This document shows, one piece after another, positions 31,571 through 40,496 of a stretch of 40,496 bases of DNA. Each line of letters starts with the position of its first letter. Position 1 is the first letter of the stretch. The DNA lies in assembly GCA_046350295.1 (NCBI GenBank), contig JAXMAR010000058.1, positions 1-40,496 on the forward strand, given 5' to 3'. The position numbers and the translations under genes are program-made. The stretch is from JAXMAR01 sp046350295. Lineage in GTDB: Bacteria > Planctomycetota > Planctomycetia > Gemmatales > Gemmataceae. The notes below the pieces were generated by a model. The model was not told the origin of the DNA, did no database searches, and saw only the letters and a program-made list of their open reading frames with translations.

Positions 31571-32715
31571 TTATCCTTTCGCCACGTCAATCCAACTCCC
31601 GCTCTTCGCCGAATCGAGGATCGCATCCAGCACGTACTGCGTCTGCAGGGCGTGCTTGAAGTCGGGCTGGGTCGGCTGGCCCTTGGCGAGGTTATCGAGG
31701 AAGTCGGCGACCTGGTGGACGAAGCTGTGCTCGTAGCCGATCTGCAAACCTGGCACCCACCAATGGTCCATGTAGGGGTGGTCGCCGCCGGCGTCGGTGA
31801 CGTGGATGGAGCGCCAGCCGCGGAGCTTGCCTTCGTCCTTGTGGTCGAAGTATTCGAGGCGGTGCAGGTCGTGCAGGTCCCATTTGAGGGACGCTTTTTC
31901 ACCGTTCACTTCGAAGGTGTAAAGGGCCTTGTGGCCGCGGGCGTAGCGGGTGGACTCGAAGAGGCCCAAGGAGCCGTTGGCGAAGCGGCACATGAAGGTG
32001 CAGGCGTCGTCGATGCCGACCTTCTCGACCTTGCCGGTGAGGGCGTGCTTGCGTTCCGTGATGAAGGTCTCGGTCATGGCGGAGAGGTTGGCGACGGGGC
32101 CGTTGAGCCAGAGGGCGGTGTCGATGCAGTGGGCCAGGAGATCGCCGGAGACGCCGGAACCCGCGGCCTGGACGTCGAGGCGTAGAGGCCGGTCCCGCCC
32201 TGAGGCAGGTCGGCGGAGATGGTCCAGTCCTGGAGGAAGTTGGCGCGGTAGTGGAAGATCTTGCCAAGCTTGCCCTCGTCGATGAGCTTCTTGGCGAGGG
32301 TGACGGCGGGGACGCGGCGGTAGTTGTACCAGACCATGTTCGGCACTTTCGCCTTCTCGACCGCCTCGACCATCTTCTTCCCCTCGGCGCCGTTCATGGC
32401 GAGCGGCTTCTCGCACAGGATCATCTTGCCGGCCTGGGCGGCGGCGACGGCGATCTCGCAATGGAGGTTGTTGGGGACGCAGATGTCGACGGCGTCGATA
32501 TCCTTGCGGGCGATGAGCTTTCGCCAGTCGGACTCGATGGACTCATAGCCCCACTTGGCGGCGAACTCCTTGGCCTTGGCGGCGTCGCGGGCGCAGACGG
32601 CCTTGAGGACGGGGCGGTACTGGAGGTCGAAGAAGTTGTTGACGCGCAGGTAGCCGTTGGAGTGGGCGCGACCCATGAAGCCATAGCCGATCATGCCGAT
32701 GTTGAGCGGTTTCAT
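31571..32715 (-). CDS. Gfo/Idh/MocA family oxidoreductase, one frameshift
   Basis: An NAD(P)-dependent sugar or inositol-type dehydrogenase of unknown substrate, about 381 residues when corrected. The N-terminal Rossmann part has IGMIGYGFMGRAH, then VDICVPNNLHCEIAV and CEKPLAM. After TISADLPQGGTGLY the frame breaks: one base is missing in the + strand gaggcgtagag (near 32181-32183), and the next frame continues RLDVQAAGSGVSGDLLAH and LGLFESTRYARGHK to DVAKG. ATG 32715 begins MKPLNIG. No signal peptide. Conservation on both sides of the shift is strong, so a sequence error or very recent mutation is likely. A GTTTAGCC palindrome lies upstream at 32731. Confidence 0.88.
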
Positions 32716-32730
32716 TTGCGGTTCCTCATC

Positions 32731-32761
32731 GTTTAGCCGCGGTTCGGAGAACCGGAGCGGG
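32731..32761. repeat. Dispersed palindrome GTTTAGCC-type, copy 3 (degenerate)
   Basis: gtttagccgcggttc followed by ggagaaccggagcggg repeats the layout of the copies at 5674 and 31529, with mismatches in the right arm. It sits just upstream of the oxidoreductase start, so this family is not restricted to 3' ends. Confidence 0.6.
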
Positions 32762-32898
32762 CGTGGCGTTAAGCGGGAATGCGGTTGTTTTCGGGATAGA
32801 AGGGCGGAAAGCAAGGGAAACCAGTTCGTTCCATTTCGCGCGCAAGTTTTCGTTCGCCTTTCGTTCGGCGTTGGGGAGAGATGCGCAGAGGATACCCG

Positions 32899-33075
32899 AT
32901 GACGCAGAAGAGCAAGGAACGGCTCGCTTGGGCCGCGTTCGCGATTGCGGCGCTGTACTGTTGTTTTGTCGTGTGGGCTTTGGTCCTCCCCCATCGGGCC
33001 ATGTGGCCCGCGGTTTTCGGAATGGACTGCAAGCCAATGAAGAAATGGTTGGCCGCTTCGATGGGTTGGAGATGA
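32899..33075 (+). CDS. Small single-TM protein
   Basis: This is a 58-residue ORF from ATG 32899, with AGAGG about eight bases upstream. A basic start (MTQKSKERLAW) is followed by one membrane segment (AAFAIAALYCCFVVWALVL) and a short basic tail. It precedes the haem-motif protein by 32 bp in the same direction, so the two may be co-transcribed. No family recognised. The small size makes it uncertain, but positive-inside topology, ribosome site and spacing all fit a real gene. Confidence 0.5.
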   Translation: MTQKSKERLAWAAFAIAALYCCFVVWALVLPHRAMWPAVFGMDCKPMKKWLAASMGWR

Positions 33076-33107
33076 ACCTTGGCGGCGGTGGGCATCAGGA
33101 GTACGCC

Positions 33108-33941
33108 ATGACGCGCATGACGTGGCTTCTCGGCGGGGGCGCTCTTGGCCTCGCGGCGCTGACCGTAGGCGCGTATCTCGTTTCTTCGCTGCGATATGAC
33201 CACGCCCCGGCCACCGCGGCGCGACCGGCGCCAGAAGAGCCGCACACAGTTCAGGCGGAGAGAATCGACGGCGCTCATCCGAACGGCGCGGCTCTCCGCA
33301 ACGGGGCGCTCTTGCAACTGCATTTTGACGCCGTCACACACTTTGAATCGGAGCCTGGTAGCGGATTTGAGCGCTTCGGTCCAGTCTATGAGAGAGTGCT
33401 GCGCGAAGGCGCCGTGCCCTTTTTCTCCCCTGGGGAGTTGGAGGGGGATACGGATGCCGCGCTCGCGGGTCAGGTGGAGGGAGTGCACCGTCTTACGTTG
33501 GATCACTTCGCACTGCGGCCGGGGACGATTCTCGGCCTGAGCACCATGGCGCACGAGCGCACGGCCGCTTCGGACGAGCTAAAGATCTTGGAGAAGACAG
33601 GAACCAGAATCTGGGCGCCGACGCAACTTGACCTCATTGGTCTCCTGACAGGGAGGGAACCGGTTGCGTATCGCGCGGAAAGCCTTGGGTGGTTGCAAGA
33701 CCCGCATGGAGAGGAGGCGCTCACCCGTCCACTCGATGATTTCGAGTTCATCGCCCTCGGCGCTTTAGGAAAAGGGGAGGACGTATTTGCCCGTTCAAGA
33801 GATGGCGTCATCCGCATGCTGGGAGCCGTTCGTGCCAAGGAGTCCTGCCTGGAATGCCATAGCGACCGCAAGGCCGGCGATCTTCTCGGCGCTTTTTCCT
33901 ACACGCTTCGGGAAGGCGTGTACCGACGGGCGAGGCGTTGA
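33108..33941 (+). CDS. Membrane-anchored or secreted protein with one CXXCH haem motif
   Basis: This is a 277-residue protein from ATG 33108, with AGGAG at 33097-33101. An N-terminal hydrophobic segment (MTWLLGGGALGLAALTVGAY) acts as signal or anchor. Near residue 250 is CLECHSDRKAGDLLGAFSY: one c-type haem site followed by a Gly-Asp-(L/I)-(L/I)-Gly-Ala pattern, as in DUF3365-type haem proteins. The rest is not recognised. With one CXXCH and no clear distal ligand, an electron carrier or a sensor is possible. Export is required for haem attachment and fits the N-terminus. Confidence 0.75.
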   Translation: MTRMTWLLGGGALGLAALTVGAYLVSSLRYDHAPATAARPAPEEPHTVQAERIDGAHPNGAALRNGALLQLHFDAVTHFESEPGSGFERFGPVYERVLREGAVPFFSPGELEGDTDAALAGQVEGVHRLTLDHFALRPGTILGLSTMAHERTAASDELKILEKTGTRIWAPTQLDLIGLLTGREPVAYRAESLGWLQDPHGEEALTRPLDDFEFIALGALGKGEDVFARSRDGVIRMLGAVRAKESCLECHSDRKAGDLLGAFSYTLREGVYRRARR

Positions 33942-34093
33942 AAAAAGCCCGTCCAGCCCCGCTTTTCGTACGTGCCACCGACCTTTCGCATGTAAGAGTT
34001 CGAGAACCGCGACCATTCGGGCTTGGCTCGGAAAAAACGCCGGAGCGAGACGAGCACCCGCTTCTCCTCCGCGTCCAACGTGGTGTAGGTCAT
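33899..34093 (-). CDS. Possible small protein overlapping the haem-protein 3' end
   Basis: This is a 64-residue ORF with protein-like composition (TLDAEEKRVLVSLRRFFRAK, SNSYMRKVGGTYEKRGWTGF). The last 14 codons overlap the haem gene on the other strand. There is no clear ribosome site. It may be a remnant whose 3' end was lost. Weak support. Confidence 0.3.
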   Translation of the reverse strand: MTYTTLDAEEKRVLVSLRRFFRAKPEWSRFSNSYMRKVGGTYEKRGWTGFFQRLARRYTPSRSV

Positions 34094-34574
34094 GACGTCC
34101 CTGGAATCTGCATGGGAGAACGGCGCCTAGTTCTATCAGGCCACGCGGCCGACACAACGGAGCTACGCGCCTGGCGCCAAGGGTGAGACAATGAACGTGG
34201 ATGGTTGCGCCAGTGCTGGGGTTTGAAGGGCAAGGCGCCGACCGCAAACGGCGTAAACGGCGTGCGGCGCCGTCGACAAAGGGTGTTATTGGCCGCGTAA
34301 TCGTTTTCCAAGCGGACCATTCGTTAAGCCGTAGGATGCGTGAAGGTGCGCGGAAGGCGTCCATTGTAAAGTATCGGCGCGATCGGCCTTGGATGCTTCA
34401 ATCGACCGTTTCGCCTGCTTTCGATATACTGTATTCAACCCGCCGAGGCGCCACCGAGACGCCTCACATGGGCCCCGGTCCTCGCGGAAGCGACGCCGGT
34501 CCAGCCCACCCCTGCCACCCGCCCCTAATCCCCGCCAGGTTCCGCAACGGGACACGATTCGAGACCCATTCAGC
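33942..34574. other. Intergenic region, mostly without recognised content
   Basis: Apart from the possible minus-strand ORF (to 34093) and a promoter-like pair at 34402-34430, I see no gene, repeat or RNA in these 633 bases. Confidence 0.5.
34402..34430 (+). promoter_or_regulatory. Possible sigma70-type promoter for the ABC permease
   Basis: TCGACC (34402-34407) and TATACT (34425-34430) are exactly 17 bp apart, about 145 bp before ATG 34575. Matches are 4/6 and 5/6. Unproven. Confidence 0.35.
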
Positions 34575-35950
34575 ATGAACACGCTCTGGCGCACCTTGCG
34601 GACGGCTTTCCACGCCCTCAGGCGCAACGTGATGCGCTCGGCGCTGACCATCCTCGGCATTGTCATCGGCGTGGCGGCCGTCATCGCCATGACCGAGATC
34701 GGCCAGGGGGCCAACGGCGCCGTGCAGCGCACCATCGAGAGCATGGGGGCGAACAACCTGATCGTCTTTCCGGGGACCGCCGCGACGAACGGCGTCACCT
34801 ACGGCAGCGGCTCGATCATCACGCTGACGCCGCAGGACGCCGAGGCCATTCGCAACGAGTGCGAGGCGGTGGTCAACGTCACGCTCTGCTCCAATGCCCG
34901 CACGCAGATCGTGTCCGGCAAGCGCAACTGGGTCCCCTGGCACATCATCGGCGCCACCCCCTCGTACCTGGAGATCCGCAACTGGGACATCACCGAGGGG
35001 GACGCCTTCAGCGAAGAGGACGTGCGGCGCGGCGCCTGCGTCTGCCTGGTGGGGGCGACCATCCAGCACGAATTGTTCGAGGATCAATCGCCGATGGGGC
35101 GGGAGATCCGCATCAACAACGTCAACTTTCAAGTCATCGGCGTGCTCGGGCGCAAAGGGCCGAACATGACGGGCCAGGACCAGGACGACATCGTCATCGC
35201 CCCCTGGACGGCGGTCAAGGCGCGCGTCAGCGGCGGGCAACTGGCCAACGTCAACCAGAGCGCCGCCGCGGCCACGAGCGGCCTGACCGCGGTCAACTCC
35301 CTCAACCGGCTCTATCCGGCGACGCAGACCGGCCTCTATCCCGCGATCGATCCGCTGGGGGGCGTCGATCATCCGCAGCAAACCCGCTTCATCAACATCG
35401 ACAATATCCAGGCGCATGTCGCCGTGGCCGAGGACCTGCCGGTGGCCATGGAGCAGATTCAAACGCTGCTGCGCGAACGGCACCACCTCAAGCCGGGCCA
35501 GCCCGATGACTTCGTCGTTCGCGACATGACCGAGTTTTCCAAGGCGCTGGGCTCGACGACGGAGACCATGACCTGCCTGCTGTTGTTCGTGGGCGCTCGT
35601 GTCGCTCTTGGTGGGGGCGTGGGCATCATGAACATCATGCTCGTGTCGGTGACGGAGCGGACGCGGGAGATCGGTTCCGCGTGGCGGTCGGCGACGCCGC
35701 CGGACATCCGGCGCCAGTTCTTGCTGGAGGCCCTCGTCCTGTCCCTGGTGGGCGGCCCGCCTTCGGCATCCTCGCCGGCGCGGGCACGGCCCTTTTCATG
35801 AATCACTTCGGTGTACTGGCCGATCCAGATGTCCGTGCCGGTGATCGCGATCTCCATCGCGGTCTGCGCCGGTATCGGCGTCGCCTTCGGGTACTACCTG
35901 GCCTGGAAGGCGTCCGGTCTGGACCTGATCGATGGTTGCGTTACGAATGC
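34575..35950 (+). CDS. MacB/FtsX-type ABC transporter permease, frameshifted near the 3' end
   Basis: It has an N-terminal membrane segment (RSALTILGIVIGVAAVIAM) and then a MacB periplasmic core domain (residues ~45-310, SMGANNLIVFPGT, FQVIGVLGRKG). The C-terminal FtsX domain carries the hallmark GGVGIMNIMLVSVTERTREI. From about 35595 the frame is disturbed: ALVSLLVG, FRVAVG, AFGILAGAGTALFMNHFG and YWPIQMSVPVIAISIAVCAG lie in changing frames, ending at DLIDG and LRYE (about 35947), the usual FtsX tail. Uncorrected, the first frame ends at 35801 and another runs 35811-36086. Known of the family: works with a MacB-type ATPase and an HlyD-type adaptor. Neither is in the window, so partners may lie elsewhere or be lost. 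Confidence 0.82.
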
Positions 35951-36262
35951 GATATCAGGCGCGGCGGCGTCGCGAGCCGAGGGACAGGGTGCGGAGGCGG
36001 CACGGGAAGGGACGGACCCACGACCGGAAGCTGCAAGAGCGCCGGGGAGCGGGCCGGAACGCACCAAGTATAGACGGATTCATTAAGGGCTTCCCGTCAT
36101 CGCCAGGGGCCGGAAAGGCTACACGCACCCTACGGGCGATTCCTGTCGATAAGAAATCAAGGGCCGCGCGAAAGCAGACGCCCCGAACCTGGACGCCCCG
36201 CCCTGCGTCTATCCCGTAAGGTCGCATCGCGCGCATCAGCCTTGTCGCCCGTGGGGAAATCC

Positions 36263-37677
36263 ATGACAACGCCGGAACCGGAACGGCAGGACGGCTGGCG
36301 CAAGGTGTTGCGTCTGGCTTTGCCGCTCGTTGTCGCCAACAGCTTCCTCACGCTGCAGATCTTCATCGACCGCGTCATGCCGCGCATTACAGCAGCGATG
36401 CGCTCGCCGCGTCCATGGCCGGGGCGATGGTCTTCTGGACGCTCTTCACCCTGCCGCAGAGTACCGCGGCTTACGCGACCACCTTCGTCGCGCAGTACGT
36501 CGGGGCCGGGCGGCCTGAGCGGGTTGGGCCGGCGATCTGGCAGGTCACCGCGCGAAGCGCCGGCTGTTCCTTCTGCTGATCGTGGAAGGCCAGCGCTTCT
36601 TCATCGGGCCTGGCGGCCACTCCGAAAGCCTCCCAGGGACTCGAGGCCGAGTTCTCGGGCCGCTCGCCGTCTCGGCCTGCCGCTGGTCGTGGCGGCGGGG
36701 ACGAGCTTCTTCACGGGTCGCGGCGAGACCAAGGTCGTCCTCGTCATCAACGGCGTGGGGACGGCGGTCAACGCCCTGTTCGATTACCTCCTCATCTTCG
36801 GCAACCTCGGCTTCGAGCTGGGCATGGCGGGCGCCGGCTGGGCGACGACGCTTGGCAACCTCGCCGCGGCCCTGCTGACGCTGACGCTGCTCTTTCGTTT
36901 CCGGCGCCGCGGCGGCGCTTCGGCACGCTGTCCGGCCGGGCGCTCGACGCTGACCTGTTTCGCCGCCTCATGCGCTTCGGATTGCCGAGCGGCCTGCAAT
37001 GGTTCATGGACGGGCTCGTCTTCACCATCTTCACGTTCGTGATCGGCCGGATGGGGGACGCGGAGCTGGCGGCGAGCAGCGCGACCATCACGCTCAACCT
37101 GCTGGCGATCCTGCCGGTGGTTGGGGTCGGGCAGGCGGTGAGCGTACTGGTCGGGCAGCGACTGGGGGAGGACCGGCCGGAGTTGGCGGAGCGTGCGACC
37201 TGGAGCGGCTTCCGCATCGCCTGGCTCTACATGACGGCCGTGGCGGTGGCGTACCTCGTGCTGCCACACGTGCTGGTGCAGGTGTTCCACAACGGCGAGG
37301 ACGCGGCGCTCTGGGGCCGGATCGAGAGTTTGACGCCGGCGTTGTTGCGTTTCGTCGCCTTCTACTGCCTGTTCGACAGCCTGAACCTGGTGTTCTCATT
37401 CGCGCTGAAGGGAGCGGGGGACACGCGTTTCGTCACGTTGGTCGCCACGGCGCTGGCGTGGCCGATCGTGGTGCTGCCGACCGTCCTCGCCTGGCAATAC
37501 GACTGGGGCGTGGAGGCGGCCTGGGCCTTCGCGAGCGGCTACGTGGTGACGCTCGGTTTCGTGTTCCTGGCACGCTTCCGTACCGGCCGCTGGAAGACGA
37601 TGCGCGTTATCGAAGCGGCGCCGCAAGCGGGGCCGGAGACGGTGGTGGCTTTGGCGCCGATCGAGGATCCGGTGTAG
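36263..37677 (+). CDS. MATE-family efflux transporter, several frameshifts
   Basis: Multidrug or toxin exporter of the MATE family, about 470 residues when corrected. The start is ATG 36263 (MTTPEPERQDGWRKVLRLAL) after GGGGAAA. Conserved blocks occur in different frames. LPLVVANSFLTLQIFIDRV is followed, after a shift near 36377-36389, by SSDALAASMAGAMVFWTLFT and TTFVAQYVGAGRPERVGPAI. Then come NGVGTAVNALFDYLLIFGNL and, after another shift near 36900-36960, MRFGLPSGLQWFMDGLVFTI and AILPVVGVGQAVSVLVGQRL to the end. At least four indels are needed, more than in any other gene here. It is either a real pseudogene or a poorly assembled stretch. The final 236-residue frame is intact. Confidence 0.8.
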
Positions 37678-37748
37678 GGGGGCGGTCGATTTCCTACCCA
37701 ACCAGACTCTTCAGCTGGTTCGCGAGGTTCGCCACCGGAAAACCAGAG

Positions 37749-38483
37749 TCATGTTGCTTCGAGTATTTCCCGGTAGATTTCGGGCATGGTGCGGAAAGCC
37801 TCCTGATAAGTGGCCTCCAGGGGGACATTGACGAAAAAGTCCGGTCGCAAAAACAACGGCATGTCCACGAGGCTTTCAGCGATCGCAGGATGCTCCAGAT
37901 AGATGTCCACCGCTTTGCCAACCGCATAGCTGGCGAGCGTCAAAGATTGGTCGGTGGGCAAATCGTAGGTGGCCTCGGTCTGCTCCAGGCGCTGCCAGAT
38001 TGCCCCGTGCATGCCGCACAGGTCGTGGGGCCCGGGAGGAAACAGGTCCAGGACCAGCGCGTTGACCTCGAATTGCAGAGCGGTCTCGATCTTGGTTGCA
38101 AACTCCGCGACGCTCTGCCAGCGGTCCTTGTTGGCCGATGAGACAATCTCGATGATGGCCACCAGCCGATGCTCGCTGACGTGGCGAATGGCGAGGGTAC
38201 GTCGGCGTCCTTTTTTGAACTGCCCCACGGTCAGTTTTCGGGATGCCTTGGGCGCCTCGAGCACGGCCGTTGCCCCGCCCCGCGGAGGACGCCTGACTCT
38301 GCCCGAACTGGCATGCAGGGTCAACAGATCGGGGATACTCTGTCCCGCATGCTGTTCCGCCAATGAATAGTAGCCCTTGGGCAAAATGCCGCCATTGAGA
38401 GCCTTGTCGAGCTCCGCGATCCACTTGAGGTGGAAAGAGTGAAAGATCCCAGCATCGACGCGCGTCCAGTCATGAATCGGCAT
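37749..38483 (-). CDS. DUF4058 family protein (second copy)
   Basis: This is a 244-residue protein from ATG 38483 with GGAGAG upstream. The signature is MPIHDWTRVDAGIFHSFHLK, then LPKGYYSLAEQHAG near residue 40. The core VAIIEIVSSANKDRWQSVAE, then ALQFEVNALVLDLFPPG has the same Ile-Glu...Ser-x-Ala-Asn-Lys block as the copy at 16549 (LELLSPANK), but overall similarity is low and the two represent different branches. Known: uncharacterised. The frame is intact. It is convergent with the MATE gene. Confidence 0.9.
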   Translation of the reverse strand: MPIHDWTRVDAGIFHSFHLKWIAELDKALNGGILPKGYYSLAEQHAGQSIPDLLTLHASSGRVRRPPRGGATAVLEAPKASRKLTVGQFKKGRRRTLAIRHVSEHRLVAIIEIVSSANKDRWQSVAEFATKIETALQFEVNALVLDLFPPGPHDLCGMHGAIWQRLEQTEATYDLPTDQSLTLASYAVGKAVDIYLEHPAIAESLVDMPLFLRPDFFVNVPLEATYQEAFRTMPEIYREILEAT

Positions 38484-38500
38484 GGCGACTCTCCAGAGAG

Positions 38501-38506
38501 ATTATA
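38501..38506 (-). promoter_or_regulatory. Perfect TATAAT box for the second DUF4058 gene
   Basis: Minus-strand TATAAT lies 17 bp before ATG 38483, implying a very short leader. No good -35 is seen at 16-18 bp; TTGACG occurs 27 bp upstream, which is too far. Confidence 0.3.
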
Positions 38507-38539
38507 CTCCTCTGAGCGGGAGCCTCGCCGTCCCGTCAA

Positions 38540-40496
38540 TCACCAAGCCCCCATGCAGCAGCCGAAGTCGCCGCCGAGGAGGGGCAAGGCTCGCCGAGCG
38601 AACGGTAGCTTCAGCGTCTCCGCCCGGTCGTAGACGATCCGGCCGGCGCTGATGGTGAAGAGGGCGTGGGTCCGGTGCTCGAAGGGGTCGCCGTCCCAGA
38701 GAACGAGGTCAGCTTCCTTGCCTACGTCGATGGAGCCGTACTTGTCGTCGATGGCGAGGAGCTTGGCGGCGTCTTGCGTGACACTCTTCAGGGTCTTGTC
38801 GAAGCCGAGGCCGTTGATCATGGTGATGGCGGCTTCGCAGCGGAGGACGCGGGTCTTGGGGACATAGCCTTCGAAGCCCGTTCCCTGGGCGAGGAGGATG
38901 CCCTTTTTGGAGAGGAAGGCGCCATTGCCGAGGTGGGTGTTCAGGGTCTCCATGCTGCCGCAGCGTTGCATGCCGGGGTGGAGGATGACGGGGACCTTGG
39001 CCTTGGCGATCTCGTCGGGGAGGAGGTAGCCTTCGGTGGCGAAGGAGAGGATCGGCTTGAGCTTGAACTCGTCGGCGATGCGCAGGGCGGTGGCGATGTC
39101 GTCGGAGCGGTGGGCGCTGAAGATGACGGGGAGCTTGCGCGACATCATGTGAGCGCTAAACGGGGGAAGGACGAGGTCGAGCGCTTCGTATTTGAGGTTG
39201 ATCGGCGTGTCTTTCGTGGCCGCCTTCTTCTTCAGATAGATTTCCGCTTGCGCGAGCTGGGTGCGCAGCAGATTCGCTGTCGCCATGCGGGTGGAGGGCG
39301 CCTTCCCTTTGTAGGTCGATTTCGGGACTTCGCCGAGGTTGAAGACGAGGGCGGCGGGGAAGCGGATGGCCATCTCGTCCGCCGTGCGGCCGAAGGTGCG
39401 GAAGATGCCGCTCTGGCCCGCGATGACGTTGGCCCGACCGGGAACGGCGTGCACCACCGTGACCCCCTGCTCGCGGATGAACTGCAAGAGCGTGTCGTCC
39501 GGATGGAAGCTGTCGAGGACGCGCAAGTCGGCCTGGTTCGGGTCGCTCAATTCGTCCTGATCCTGGTCGGCCTTGGGATAGCCGAGCGGGCCGGAGAGGC
39601 CGACGACGGAGTGGGCGTCGATGAAGCCGGGGGTGACCTCGGCGGCGGTGACGACGGGGAAGCCGTCGGGGATCTTGACCTTGGCGGCGGGGCCGACCGC
39701 CTTGATCTTGCCGTCTTCGACGAGGATGACGCCGTCCTGGATCGGCGCGCCGCTGACGGTGTGGATGCGGCCGGCGAGGACGGCGAGCTTCTTGTCCCCT
39801 TCCTTCCAGCGCGGCGAGTCCTTGGGAATCGGCGGCGCCTCGACCTTCGGCGCCGGCTTCATCAGGGCCGTCTTCTCGGGCAGCCGCTCGGGACGGGGCA
39901 GGGCGAAGCCGCCGGCCTGGTAGGTCCAGTCGCGCTGGATGGAGCGGTCGAAGACCTTTTCGCCTTCGATGTAGGTTTCGAGGACGTGCGTGTAGACGCT
40001 GAAGGGGGCGCCGGAGAGGATCACGAAGTCGGCGTCCTTCCCCTTGGCGAGCGAGCCGCACTGGTCTTCGAGTCCGAGCATCTCGGTGGGGTGGAGGGTG
40101 AGGGCCTTGAGGGCCTGGTCCTCGGTCATACCGCCGCGCATGGCGATGGCGCCGGAGCGGAGGAAGAAGCGGGATTCGGTGACGGGATCGTCGGTGTTGA
40201 CGGCGACCTTGACGCCGGCCTTGGCGAGGATGGCGGCGTTCTCTTCGAGGAGGCCCATGACTTCGGGCTTGCCACCGGGGCTGTCGACGAGGGTGAGGGA
40301 GGCGAAGATGCCGAGGCGGGCAAGTTCGTCGGCGACGCGGTAGCCTTCGGTGCAGTGCTGGCAGACCAATTCGAAGCCGAACTCGCGCGACAGGCGGACG
40401 GCCGTCATGATGTCGTCGGCCCGGTGGCAATGGAAGTGGACCGTGCGCTTTTTCTCCAGCGCCTCGACGAGCGGATCGAGGTTGATGTCGCGCTCG
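38540..40496 (-). CDS. Large amidohydrolase with two tandem domains, 5'-partial
   Basis: The frame is open past the window edge, so the N-terminus is missing; about 651 residues are present. Two amidohydrolase-superfamily halves are visible. The first shows HFHCHRADDI, FELVCQHCTEGYRVADELA, VNTDDPVTES and PTEMLGLEDQCGSLAKGKDA. The second begins VLAGRIHTVSGAPIQDG, then VTPGFIDAHSVVG, FSAHRSDDIATALRIADEFK and DKYGSIDVGKEADLVLWDGD, ending CCMGAW. Known of the superfamily: TIM-barrel metal-dependent hydrolases such as imidazolonepropionase. The usual HxH after PGFIDAH is replaced by HSVV in the second half, so one half may lack normal metal binding. Substrate unknown. No signal peptide can be judged. 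Confidence 0.9.
   Translation of the reverse strand, partial: ERDINLDPLVEALEKKRTVHFHCHRADDIMTAVRLSREFGFELVCQHCTEGYRVADELARLGIFASLTLVDSPGGKPEVMGLLEENAAILAKAGVKVAVNTDDPVTESRFFLRSGAIAMRGGMTEDQALKALTLHPTEMLGLEDQCGSLAKGKDADFVILSGAPFSVYTHVLETYIEGEKVFDRSIQRDWTYQAGGFALPRPERLPEKTALMKPAPKVEAPPIPKDSPRWKEGDKKLAVLAGRIHTVSGAPIQDGVILVEDGKIKAVGPAAKVKIPDGFPVVTAAEVTPGFIDAHSVVGLSGPLGYPKADQDQDELSDPNQADLRVLDSFHPDDTLLQFIREQGVTVVHAVPGRANVIAGQSGIFRTFGRTADEMAIRFPAALVFNLGEVPKSTYKGKAPSTRMATANLLRTQLAQAEIYLKKKAATKDTPINLKYEALDLVLPPFSAHMMSRKLPVIFSAHRSDDIATALRIADEFKLKPILSFATEGYLLPDEIAKAKVPVILHPGMQRCGSMETLNTHLGNGAFLSKKGILLAQGTGFEGYVPKTRVLRCEAAITMINGLGFDKTLKSVTQDAAKLLAIDDKYGSIDVGKEADLVLWDGDPFEHRTHALFTISAGRIVYDRAETLKLPFARRALPLLGGDFGCCMGAW

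Noticed and set aside
39150..39175. Fourth copy of the GTTTAGCC palindrome (gctaaacggggg)
   Set aside because: It lies inside the intact amidohydrolase frame and lacks the paired arm.

Overview
The window looks like chromosomal DNA of a GC-rich planctomycete, probably of the Gemmatales/Isosphaerales type. The pointers are two Tat-exported DUF1501 proteins, a cytochrome-like DUF1549/DUF1553 protein paired with one of them, two DUF4058 proteins, several secreted HEAT-repeat proteins, a secreted SYLF-domain protein, a double-barrel amidohydrolase and many short intergenic palindromes. No rRNA, tRNA, CRISPR array, transposase or phage gene was recognised.

Layout: 1-3135 is the 3' part of a large surface protein (beta-propeller, PKD-like, IPT/TIG and cadherin-like domains). 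3334-7096 holds a secreted hypothetical protein, a HAD hydrolase, dCTP deaminase and a lone DUF1501 protein. 7513-13654 is a HEAT-repeat region. It contains two full tandem copies of a two-ORF unit, a collapsed remnant of a third, and a separate HEAT protein. In both full copies the two ORFs lie in one frame, split by a UGA. 14023-19752 holds a SYLF protein, fragments of a dual-specificity phosphatase and an antitoxin, trpS, a DUF4058 protein, a probable outer-membrane barrel, a possible toxin-antitoxin pair and a damaged pyrE.

The most interesting block is 19782-25137. A pair of 62-bp palindromic units precedes three co-directional genes. The first is a MotA/TolQ/ExbB-type channel subunit with a long helical tail. 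The other two are ExbD-like single-TM coiled-coil proteins; one keeps the TM aspartate and one lacks it. Both gaps between these genes contain simple-sequence inverted repeats. It resembles a proton-driven machine whose role I do not recognise.

25376-29717 has a small secreted protein and the DUF1549/1553-DUF1501 pair, closed by a strong terminator. 29924-40496 has a small conserved protein, an SDR, a coiled-coil ORF, a Gfo/Idh/MocA oxidoreductase, a one-haem secreted protein, a MacB/FtsX permease, a MATE transporter, a second DUF4058 protein and the 3' part of a large amidohydrolase.

Quality caution: at least eight genes carry single-base indels that break otherwise well-conserved reading frames, often in short homopolymers and sometimes as compensating pairs. 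Several of these 'pseudogenes' may be assembly errors. Where I infer one gene across a shift, I give the full span and say so.
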